A stretch of DNA of 64,000 nucleotides from Catellatospora tritici (GTDB lineage Bacteria > Actinomycetota > Actinomycetes > Mycobacteriales > Micromonosporaceae), in the NCBI RefSeq assembly GCF_019083965.1, contig NZ_JAHRCY010000004.1:62001-126000 (forward strand). The letters are read 5' to 3'. Made by a program: the position numbers and the translations under genes. The notes under the pieces are model-generated. The model was not told the DNA's origin. It did not search any database and worked only from the letters and a program-made list of their open reading frames with translations. Position 1 is the first letter of the stretch. The number at the start of each line of letters is the position of its first letter. Shown piece by piece: positions 19,588 through 25,965 of the stretch.

Positions 19588-20973
19588 ATGACAAGAGACT
19601 GGATCAGGCGGCCGGTGCGGATGGTCTCGCTCGGCGCCGGTTGCGCGGGAATGGTGCTGGCCGCGGTCGTCGTCGCCCTGACCCCGTCGGCGAGCGCCGC
19701 CGAGCTGGTGGTGCAGGCCGAAGCGTACTCGGCCCAGTCCGGCGGCGTCGTCGAGGCGACCGTCGACACCGGGGGCGGCTCCGACGTCGGTTACCTGTCG
19801 CGCGGGGACTGGCTGCGCTACGACGGCGTGGACCTGGGCGCCTCCGGCACGATGAACATCTCCGTCCGCGTCGCGTCCGCCACCGGCGGCCCGGGGACGG
19901 TCGAGCTGCGCACCGGGTCGCTGACCGGGCCCGTCCTGGCGCAGTTCACCATCACGGCCACCGGCGGCTGGCAGACGTGGGTGACCCAGACGGTGAGCGT
20001 CACCAGCCACCCGGCCGGTGCCCAGTCGGTGTATGCCGTGCTGGCCAACCCCGGCAGCGGCGCGGACTTCGTCAACCTCAACTGGCTCTCCTTCAACGCC
20101 GGTGGTCCGGCCAGCGGCTGGGTGAACGTCGATCCGGTGAAGTGGAACGCGCAGCTGGCCGCGTTTCGGGCGATGGCGATGGCCCCCGCGCCGCCCAACG
20201 CGGTACGGGTGCCGGAGTTCAACGCGACGTGCACGTACAGCCACTCCCTCAAGGACGACCCCATCGTCTTCCCCAGGCTGCCCGGCGCCTCGCACATGCA
20301 CTCCTTCTTCGGCAACCGCGGCGCCAACGCCAACTCCACCGTGGACAGTCTGCGGGCCAACGTCAACACGACGTGCGCGCCGACCCCCGCCGACCTGTCG
20401 GCATACTGGGTGCCGACCCTGTACGAGCGCGGCACGGCGGTGGAGCCGAAGGGGGTCGTGGTGTACTACGGCTCGCGGCTGGCCGACCCCAGCCAGACGG
20501 TGCCCTTCCCGCTGGGCTTCGAGATGATCGCGGGCGACGCGCGATTGCAGGCGCCCACCCCGGCGGGATCGGTGAACCAGTTCTACTGCGTGGGCGGGAC
20601 CACCGGCGGCGCGATCGGCCGCAGCGCCGACGGCAACTGGCCGATCTGTTCTCCGGGCGGGACGCTGATGTTCCAGCTCGTCTTCCCGGACTGCTGGGAC
20701 GGCACGCACCTCGACAGCCCCGACCACAAGTCGCATGTGGCCTTCACGCCGAACGGCACCTGCCCGAGCGCGTTCCCGGTCGCGATCCCGTCGGTCTCGT
20801 TCGTCCTCGCGTACCCCACCGTGGGCAGCGCGGACGGGTTCACCCTGGCATCGGGGATGGCCTCGTCCATGCACGGCGACTTCTTCAACGCCTGGGACAA
20901 CGACGCGCAGGGACACCGGGTGAAGAACTGCATCGTGCAGTCGGCCAAGTGCAACAGCGCCGGACAGTTCTGA
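19588..20973 (+). CDS. Secreted CBM6-like / DUF1996 protein
   Basis: A 461-residue secreted protein. ATG 19588 follows TAGGAGG. The signal peptide has a basic start (MTRDWIRRPVR), a hydrophobic core and cleavage at SASA-AEL. Residues about 38-170 form a CBM6/35-like carbohydrate-binding beta-sandwich (VVQAEAYSAQSG at the start, FVNLNWLSFN at the end). Residues about 185-461 are DUF1996, with typical His-rich motifs (ASHMHSFFGN, DSPDHKSHVAF, SMHGDFFNAWD) and conserved Cys pairs. DUF1996 proteins are common in actinomycetes and fungi with biomass-related expression, and their catalytic role is not established. It is followed by a strong terminator. Confidence 0.85.
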   Translation: MTRDWIRRPVRMVSLGAGCAGMVLAAVVVALTPSASAAELVVQAEAYSAQSGGVVEATVDTGGGSDVGYLSRGDWLRYDGVDLGASGTMNISVRVASATGGPGTVELRTGSLTGPVLAQFTITATGGWQTWVTQTVSVTSHPAGAQSVYAVLANPGSGADFVNLNWLSFNAGGPASGWVNVDPVKWNAQLAAFRAMAMAPAPPNAVRVPEFNATCTYSHSLKDDPIVFPRLPGASHMHSFFGNRGANANSTVDSLRANVNTTCAPTPADLSAYWVPTLYERGTAVEPKGVVVYYGSRLADPSQTVPFPLGFEMIAGDARLQAPTPAGSVNQFYCVGGTTGGAIGRSADGNWPICSPGGTLMFQLVFPDCWDGTHLDSPDHKSHVAFTPNGTCPSAFPVAIPSVSFVLAYPTVGSADGFTLASGMASSMHGDFFNAWDNDAQGHRVKNCIVQSAKCNSAGQF

Positions 20974-20979
20974 GCACAC

Positions 20980-21015
20980 GTCCGGGCGGGCGCCCTGTGC
21001 GGTGCCCGCCCGGAC
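20980..21015. terminator. Bidirectional hairpin terminator
   Basis: A 15-bp stem (20980-20994 with 21001-21015, one G-U pair) and a 6-base loop lie 6 bases after the DUF1996 stop and 27 bases from the convergent gene's stop. Confidence 0.8.
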
Positions 21016-21042
21016 GCGGGGGAGCGGACCATCGGCCCCGCG

Positions 21043-21669
21043 TCAACTGATCGTGATCGTGTTGATGTCGGGGGCCGAGCCGGTGTCGTTGAAGAACCTG
21101 ATCCAGCAGGTGCCCGCCGGCAGCCACAGCCGCACCGACACGTGTACCGGGATCAGCCAGCTGCGGGCCCCGGCCAGTGTCAGTTCCCGAACCGGCCCGT
21201 CGTCGACGGCGAGCTTGAGGGTGCGCGGCTGCTCGGTCTCGTAGACGACGGTCAGCGTCCGCTCGCCCGCCCGCGGCACTCCCGCGATCCGCACGGCGAG
21301 GGTGTTCGGGCCGCCGATGTAGCCGACCCGGCTGCCGTCCACACAGGTGGGGCACTCGATCACGCGGGCGCCCACGCGGATGTTGACCGGGTCGGCGGCG
21401 TGCACGGTGATCGGCCGGAACCGAATGGTGGGCGACGCGGCCGGTTTCGTCGTCGGCGGCCGTGAAATCCGCGACGGCGACGGCGATTGCGGGTCCGGTG
21501 CGGGCGTGGTCGAAGGCTGCGCGGGTGGCGACCCGGCGGGTTGTTGCCGCATAGGCACCCCGCCGTGCTGTGGGCCCGGCATGAGCAGCGGCGGCACGAC
21601 GACGATCGTGGCACCGACCGCCAGGACAAGGGCCGCCCAGCCCAGTATGCGTGAGGACACGACGGGCAC
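21043..21669 (-). CDS. Membrane-anchored or secreted protein with C-terminal beta-sandwich
   Basis: A 208-residue protein with one N-terminal hydrophobic helix (about 8-30), a Pro/Ser/Thr linker (about 45-80) and a C-terminal domain (about 85-208). That domain is rich in beta strands (NTLAVRIAGVPRAGERTLTV, WIRFFNDTG) and resembles CBM35-type carbohydrate-binding folds. A CPTC pair occurs in the domain. The GTG start at 21669 has AGAGGTAG upstream and is 4 bases after the stop of the response-regulator gene, so the kinase, regulator and this gene form one operon. It may be a surface sensor or effector of that two-component system; this comes from context only. Confidence 0.65.
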   Translation of the reverse strand: MPVVSSRILGWAALVLAVGATIVVVPPLLMPGPQHGGVPMRQQPAGSPPAQPSTTPAPDPQSPSPSRISRPPTTKPAASPTIRFRPITVHAADPVNIRVGARVIECPTCVDGSRVGYIGGPNTLAVRIAGVPRAGERTLTVVYETEQPRTLKLAVDDGPVRELTLAGARSWLIPVHVSVRLWLPAGTCWIRFFNDTGSAPDINTITIS

Positions 21670-21673
21670 GCCG

Positions 21674-22333
21674 CTACCTCTGCCCGGTCCACACGGCGAC
21701 CGCCTCGGTGCGGCGGGTCACACCCAGCTTGGCGAAGATGTGCTGCAGGTGGTTCTTGACCGTCTTCTCGGTCAGCATCAGCCGGTGCGCGATGGCTGCA
21801 TTGGACAATCCTTGGGCGAGCTGCGCCAACACTTCCTGCTCCCGCCGGGTCAGGCCGAACCGGGACCTGGTGAGCCGCTGCCGCTCGGCGAGGTCGCGGC
21901 GGGCGCGCTCGTGTTCGGCGTGCTCGCGCACGGTCGCGGCCGCGACGGCCGCCGCGACCGGCGAGAGCCAGCCGTGCCCCGCCGCCACGGCCACCACCGC
22001 CCGGTACAGCTCCGGCGGGTCGAACGCGCCGTGGACGAGATAGCCGCACGCGCCGCCGCGCAGCATGCCCGTGATGAGGTCCGGGCTGGCGTCGCTCGTG
22101 AGCACCAGCACCCGCGTATGGGGGATCAGCTCGCCGAGCACCGAGAGCCCGTCCGCCACCGGCATGCGGTAGTCGAGCAGGGTGACCGTGGGTCGGTCCC
22201 GGCGAGCCAGCGCGACAGCCTCCCGCCCGTCGGCCGCCTGTGCCGACACGCACAGGTCCGCGCAGAGTTCCAGGTAGCCGCTGAGCGCCGCCCGGACGAT
22301 GGGATTGTCGTCCACCACCATGACCGAGATCAT
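21674..22333 (-). CDS. NarL/LuxR-family response regulator
   Basis: A 219-residue regulator. The receiver domain (1-120) has the acidic pair in MVVDDNPIVR and the phospho-acceptor Asp54 in TLLDYRMPV. The C-terminal LuxR-type HTH (about 155-212) reads LTRREQEVLAQLAQGLSNAAIA and TVKNHLQHIFAKLGV. The normal switch-region Lys is replaced (GYLVHGAF), which may weaken phosphorylation-dependent signalling. The ATG at 22333 overlaps the stop of the histidine-kinase gene (ATGA), so the two are translated together. Confidence 0.9.
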   Translation of the reverse strand: MISVMVVDDNPIVRAALSGYLELCADLCVSAQAADGREAVALARRDRPTVTLLDYRMPVADGLSVLGELIPHTRVLVLTSDASPDLITGMLRGGACGYLVHGAFDPPELYRAVVAVAAGHGWLSPVAAAVAAATVREHAEHERARRDLAERQRLTRSRFGLTRREQEVLAQLAQGLSNAAIAHRLMLTEKTVKNHLQHIFAKLGVTRRTEAVAVWTGQR

Positions 22334-23526
22334 GACGGCGTCGCGGCATAGGCGGCCGCCTTCGGGGAGCTGTCCGCGACGACCGTCTCGACGATCGTCC
22401 CCCGGCCCGGCGCGGAGACCACCCGTAGGGTGCCGCGGACGGCGGCGGCCCGTTCCGCCATCCCGATCAGGCCGAAACAGCCGCTCAGCCCGGCCGGTAC
22501 CCGAAACCCGCACCCGTCGTCGGTGACGTGCAGCCGCACACCCCCGGCGACGGGCGCCAGTTCCACGGTCACGGACGTCGCCCCGGCGTGGCGCGCGATG
22601 TTCACCAGCGACTCGCGCAGGATCTGGCCCAGCTCGTAGCGCTGATCCAAGGGCAGGTCGGCGGGCCTGACCGACACCCGAACCGCGATCCCCTCGCGCT
22701 CGCTCCACTGACGGCAGATCCGTTGCACCGTCGCGGCGAACTCGTGATCCGGATCGTCCAGGCGCAGACCCTCAAGGACCTGCTGCGCCTGGCGTACGGC
22801 GGCGGTGGCGCCCGCCGACACCGTCGCGGCCAACTGCTCGGCCAGGCCCGGCTGCCGGCGCAGCGAAGCCGGTAGTGCCAGCGCCGCGAACGAGACCCCG
22901 CGCAGCGTCTTGGTGACCGAGTCGTGCAGCTCGCGGGCGAGCCGGGCCCGCTCCGACGCCGCCGCCGTACGCTGCGCCGCCGCGACCAGCCTGACCGACG
23001 ACTCGACATACCCCGCCAGGGCGGCTGTCGCCACGGCGGCGCCGACGGCGGTGAGCACGTTGGCGATCGGGAAGGCGAGGACGAAACCGGCCAGGCTCGG
23101 CGCTCCCGGCACCGAGCCGAGCAGGCGGGCGGCCACCAGGTAGCCGAGCCCGGCGTAGCACGCGGCGGGTAGCAGCGCCCGGAAACCTACGAGCACGCCC
23201 GCCAGCGCGCTCGCGCCGACAGCGCAGCAGAAGAAGGCGACCTCACCGCCCCCGAGCCCGAGGACGGCCACCACGATCGTGGCGTCCGCCGCGAGGACCG
23301 GGAGGGGGTGGCTGACCAGGTGGGGATTGCGGGACAGGCAGACGAGGGCGACGGTGGTCGCGAGAAAGACGAGCAGGAGCACGGCGAGCAGCGATGCGGG
23401 CCGCGCGCTCAGGCGCAGGACCCCGCCGGTGATGGTGAGAGTCGCCGCCGCCCGGCCGAGCAGCACCGCCCGCGCGACGGCGGCCCGCGCGACGGTGCGG
23501 TCAAGGTGGCCGGCTGTCGTGGTCAT
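22330..23526 (-). CDS. Membrane histidine kinase (HisKA_3/HATPase_c), partner of the adjacent NarL-type regulator
   Basis: A 398-residue kinase starting at ATG 23526. Residues about 20-180 contain five to six hydrophobic membrane helices. The phospho-acceptor His lies near residue 200 in ARELHDSVTKTL, the HisKA_3 signature. The ATP-binding domain shows the N box (ESLVNIARHA) and G boxes (VTDDGCGFRVP, FGLIGMAERA, GRGTIVETVV). The ligand is unknown; the sensor appears to be within the membrane, as in DesK-like kinases. A longer upstream open frame exists, but its sequence is not protein-like. A perfect GAGCGCTC palindrome (23569-23576) lies about 43 bases before the start. Confidence 0.9.
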   Translation of the reverse strand: MTTTAGHLDRTVARAAVARAVLLGRAAATLTITGGVLRLSARPASLLAVLLLVFLATTVALVCLSRNPHLVSHPLPVLAADATIVVAVLGLGGGEVAFFCCAVGASALAGVLVGFRALLPAACYAGLGYLVAARLLGSVPGAPSLAGFVLAFPIANVLTAVGAAVATAALAGYVESSVRLVAAAQRTAAASERARLARELHDSVTKTLRGVSFAALALPASLRRQPGLAEQLAATVSAGATAAVRQAQQVLEGLRLDDPDHEFAATVQRICRQWSEREGIAVRVSVRPADLPLDQRYELGQILRESLVNIARHAGATSVTVELAPVAGGVRLHVTDDGCGFRVPAGLSGCFGLIGMAERAAAVRGTLRVVSAPGRGTIVETVVADSSPKAAAYAATPS

Positions 23527-23686
23527 GCGTTTGCCCCAGGCATGGGTGATACCTGACGATCTTTCGGGGAGCGCTCTCTCTGAGGATCGGCCAATTGATC
23601 GGCAGTTGTCAAGATAGCTGCCGACCGCTCCGCGGCGGGTCGCCGGCAGGTCCGCCGGGGGTGACCCTGGGGTGGTCAGGCGGCGG

Positions 23687-24352
23687 TCAGACGGCGGTGA
23701 GCAGCGCGTCGAGAGGTCGGGGCGGCCTGCCTTGACGAACCGCGGCCTCCGCGAGCAGGCGGGTGTAGCGCAGATTCCGGCTGCCGCTGCTGCGGAGGAA
23801 CCGGTAGATCTGCGCCTCGATCTGCCGACCGCGCCAGGCGGGCTGACTTTGGAACTGCCGGAACAGCCCGAGGTCACCCTCGGCGTCGAAGAGTGCTTGC
23901 ACCTCTTCGGGTCCCAGGGCGCGGATGAGTTCGTCCTCGAGATCTCTGTCGCAGACGTGGAAGCCCAGCCGCTCCATGTCGGTGCCGGTGAGATCCGAGC
24001 CGACATGAGCCGCGACGGCCCGCCGGAACAACTCGGCCTCCCGAAGGTCGCACAGGCCCGCGAGCCGCACCCGGGTGGCCAGGGGTCCCAGGCTCGTCAG
24101 GAAGCGGCCGATCGCGTGGGCTCCTCCGATCGGCACGATGACGATCCGCTCGGCATCGAGATCACGCCCGCGTGCCGTGGCGACCGCGCGCAGCGCGATC
24201 TCGTCGAGGATGCCCTCGACGAGCACCAGGGCCACCGCGCTGTCGACCTTCGCCAGCGCGCGGGCTGTCGCCCGGACCGTGGCGTCGGGGCCGCCGATGT
24301 CGCTGAGGGGCGCCCCGCCGGTGGGCTGGCCGCGGCCGGTATCGGCATCCAT
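23687..24352 (-). CDS. TOPRIM-domain protein (OLD-like nuclease domain without the ATPase)
   Basis: A 221-residue protein beginning at ATG 24352, with GAGGAT upstream. Residues about 35-150 match the TOPRIM domain of OLD-family nucleases: ALVLVEGILDEIAL supplies the catalytic Glu, and VIVPIGGAHAIG and LAGLCDLRE follow the pattern that normally carries the DxD metal ligands. Only a single Asp is clear in the second motif, so catalytic activity is uncertain. OLD proteins usually carry an N-terminal ABC-type ATPase, which is absent here. Similar stand-alone proteins are annotated in actinomycetes as TOPRIM nucleotidyl transferase/hydrolase-domain proteins. No linked ATPase or UvrD-like helicase gene is present. 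Confidence 0.72.
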   Translation of the reverse strand: MDADTGRGQPTGGAPLSDIGGPDATVRATARALAKVDSAVALVLVEGILDEIALRAVATARGRDLDAERIVIVPIGGAHAIGRFLTSLGPLATRVRLAGLCDLREAELFRRAVAAHVGSDLTGTDMERLGFHVCDRDLEDELIRALGPEEVQALFDAEGDLGLFRQFQSQPAWRGRQIEAQIYRFLRSSGSRNLRYTRLLAEAAVRQGRPPRPLDALLTAV

Positions 24353-24435
24353 GCTGGTGATCCTCGGTGATTCGGCCAGTTCTCGGCCAGCGATTAACGG
24401 CGCGCCAGGCGGGGGTCTCGGCCCGCCGACGATCA

Positions 24436-24466
24436 CTTACGCATAGATACATGTAAGCATATGCTT
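24436..24466. promoter_or_regulatory. Overlapping palindromes in an AT-rich divergent promoter region
   Basis: CTTAC (24436-24440) and GTAAG (24453-24457) form an interrupted inverted repeat. It overlaps a perfect 12-bp palindrome, AAGCATATGCTT (24455-24466). The element lies between the divergent TOPRIM gene and the small secreted peptide gene in an otherwise GC-rich region, so it probably holds their promoters and an operator. Confidence 0.4.
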
Positions 24467-24495
24467 GACCGATGAAGCCTTTCGAGGAGGTCAGC

Positions 24496-24690
24496 ATGCG
24501 CACCTTACGGTTACTGCTCATCATCGGTGTCGCCACGGCGGCGGGCATGACCGCGGCCGCCGTCCCGGCACAGGCGCAGAAGCCCGGGACGATGTGCGAG
24601 TGGAACGGCACGTGGTATCCGCACGGTTGGTCGGGGGTGCTCGACGGCCGCTACATGGAGTGCTCGTACGGCGTGTGGCACATGATGTGA
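24496..24690 (+). CDS. Small secreted peptide with one Cys pair
   Basis: A 64-residue precursor. The ATG at 24496 follows GAGGAGG (24484-24490) at ideal spacing; the upstream ATG at 24472 would place that ribosome site inside the gene. The signal peptide is MRTLRLLLIIGVATAAGMTAAAVPAQA. The mature part is about 37 residues, rich in Trp, Tyr, Gly and Met, with two Cys (TMCEWNG and MECSYG) that could form one disulfide. I do not recognise the family. Possible roles include a small extracellular signal, a defence peptide or a wall-associated protein. There is no modification enzyme nearby to suggest a RiPP. Confidence 0.65.
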   Translation: MRTLRLLLIIGVATAAGMTAAAVPAQAQKPGTMCEWNGTWYPHGWSGVLDGRYMECSYGVWHMM

Positions 24691-24712
24691 CGACCTGACC
24701 GGTCGACCGCGA

Positions 24713-24790
24713 CCCCGGCAGGCGCTCGGCCGCGCGGCGCCGCGACCTCGTTCGCGGTGGAGCCGCGGTGCGTTCGGCGGCCTGCCGGGG
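24713..24790. terminator. Inverted repeat between convergent genes, possible terminator
   Basis: CCCCGGCAGGC (24713-24723) and its exact complement (24780-24790) enclose 56 bases with further GC-rich pairing potential. The element lies between the stop of the small secreted peptide and the stop of the NYN gene. Confidence 0.4.
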
Positions 24791-24792
24791 GC

Positions 24793-25878
24793 TCAGGCCC
24801 GTGTCGTGGTGAGCAGGTAGTCGTCGGTCTCCGGGTCCCATCGCAGGTCGACGATTCCGGCGGTCGCCGCCGCTTTGCAGAACTGCAGGAAGCTCCGGTA
24901 GCCGAGTTTCTTCTCGCTGAACTCCGGCTGGGCCCGGCGCAGCTGGTTCTTCAGGCCGGACAGTGCCACCGGGCCCGCGTTGCGGCTCAGGTCGGTGACG
25001 ACCGAGCGCAGCAGCCCGAACTCCGCCTCGGGGCCGCCGTGCTCGGGCAGCGACACTTCCGGATCGCCCTTGGCGGGCCCTTCGCCGAGCTCGACGACGT
25101 CCCGTTCGGCGAGGTATCGCAGCAGCTCCCCGAAGGTGCGGAACCCGTAGTCGGCCTCGTTGAACGTCGGGTCCTTGCGCAGCAGCGTGCGCTTGAGCGT
25201 CGACGCGGTCACCGCCCCGCCGGAGCTGCCCTGCAGGCCGGCGACGGTCTGGGCGACCAGCACCGCGAGGGTGTCGACGTCGCGGGCGGTCTCCTCCGGT
25301 GCCGCCGCGGGTTCGAGTTCCTGCTCGACCGGCTGCGGCACGGTCTCCGGGGGCTTGGCAGGCGCGGTCGTCCGGCCGCCTCGGGCGCGGGCCGGTCTGA
25401 TCTCGACGCCTTCGAGCCGGTCGTAGTAGAGGAACTCGTCGCAGGCCGGTGGGAGCAGCGCCGAGGTCGACTGTTCGACCCCGACGCCGATGACCCGCTT
25501 GTTCAGCTCGCGCAGCTTGTGGACCAGCGGGGTGAAGTCGCTGTCGCCGGTGCCGAACACGAACGTGGAGATGTAGTCGCGCTCGAAGGCCAGTTGCAGG
25601 GCGTCGACCGCCATCTTGATGTCGGCGGCGTTCTTGCGCGAGGTCCCCATCCGCTGCGGGATGTCGATCAGCTCGACATGCGACCTCGTCAGCAGTCGAC
25701 GGTCCTCGTCGAAGTACGACCAGTCGGCGTAGGCGCGACGCACCACGACCCGTCCGCGTTCGGCGAGCGCGTCGGCGATGGGCCGCAGGTCGAACGTCAT
25801 CCCGCCGAGGTGATCACGGGCACCGATCGCCAGATTCTCGTAGTCCAGGAACAGGGCTATGCGATCCTCTTGATCCAC
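24793..25878 (-). CDS. NYN (PIN-like) RNase domain protein with two OST-HTH/LOTUS domains
   Basis: A 361-residue protein from GTG 25878. Residues about 5-150 are a NYN/LabA-type PIN nuclease: LFLDYENLAIG (Asp12), DIKMAVDALQ and FGTGDSDFTPLV supply the acidic metal-binding residues. A low-complexity linker (about 160-205) is followed by two winged-helix OST-HTH (LOTUS) domains: about 210-285 (STLKRTLLRKDPTFNEADYGFRTFGELL) and 295-355 (LKNQLRRAQPEFSEKKLGYRSF). Known relatives are Limkain b1/MARF1-like eukaryotic RNases and bacterial homologues. OST-HTH domains bind RNA (G-rich or G-quadruplex RNA in reported cases). It probably acts in cytoplasmic RNA processing or decay; its targets are unknown. 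Confidence 0.88.
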   Translation of the reverse strand: MDQEDRIALFLDYENLAIGARDHLGGMTFDLRPIADALAERGRVVVRRAYADWSYFDEDRRLLTRSHVELIDIPQRMGTSRKNAADIKMAVDALQLAFERDYISTFVFGTGDSDFTPLVHKLRELNKRVIGVGVEQSTSALLPPACDEFLYYDRLEGVEIRPARARGGRTTAPAKPPETVPQPVEQELEPAAAPEETARDVDTLAVLVAQTVAGLQGSSGGAVTASTLKRTLLRKDPTFNEADYGFRTFGELLRYLAERDVVELGEGPAKGDPEVSLPEHGGPEAEFGLLRSVVTDLSRNAGPVALSGLKNQLRRAQPEFSEKKLGYRSFLQFCKAAATAGIVDLRWDPETDDYLLTTTRA

Positions 25879-25898
25879 GCCGACCAGCGTACGCCTAC

Positions 25899-25935
25899 GC
25901 CCGTGCGCGGGCTCGCGACCTCGCCCGTGCGCGGG
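25899..25935. repeat. 13-bp direct repeat, each copy a small hairpin
   Basis: GCCCGTGCGCGGG occurs twice (25899-25911 and 25923-25935) between the MMPL stop and the NYN start. Each copy can fold into a short CCCG/CGGG hairpin. This may attenuate read-through from the MMPL gene. Confidence 0.4.
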
Positions 25936-25965
25936 TCGCCGTCCACCGGCGAACGAGGAGCGTCC

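Noticed and set aside
18401..19594. An extension of the aldo/keto reductase frame by 400 codons upstream
   Set aside because: It overlaps the cupin and HhH genes, has no homology to AKR proteins, and the family N-terminus starts at GTG 18400.
23569..23576. A GAGCGCTC palindrome before the histidine kinase as a CebR-type (LacI family) operator
   Set aside because: Only the 8-bp core matches the longer 14-bp cellulose-regulator box, and the downstream genes are not sugar-utilisation genes. The GH6 gene here lacks the box.
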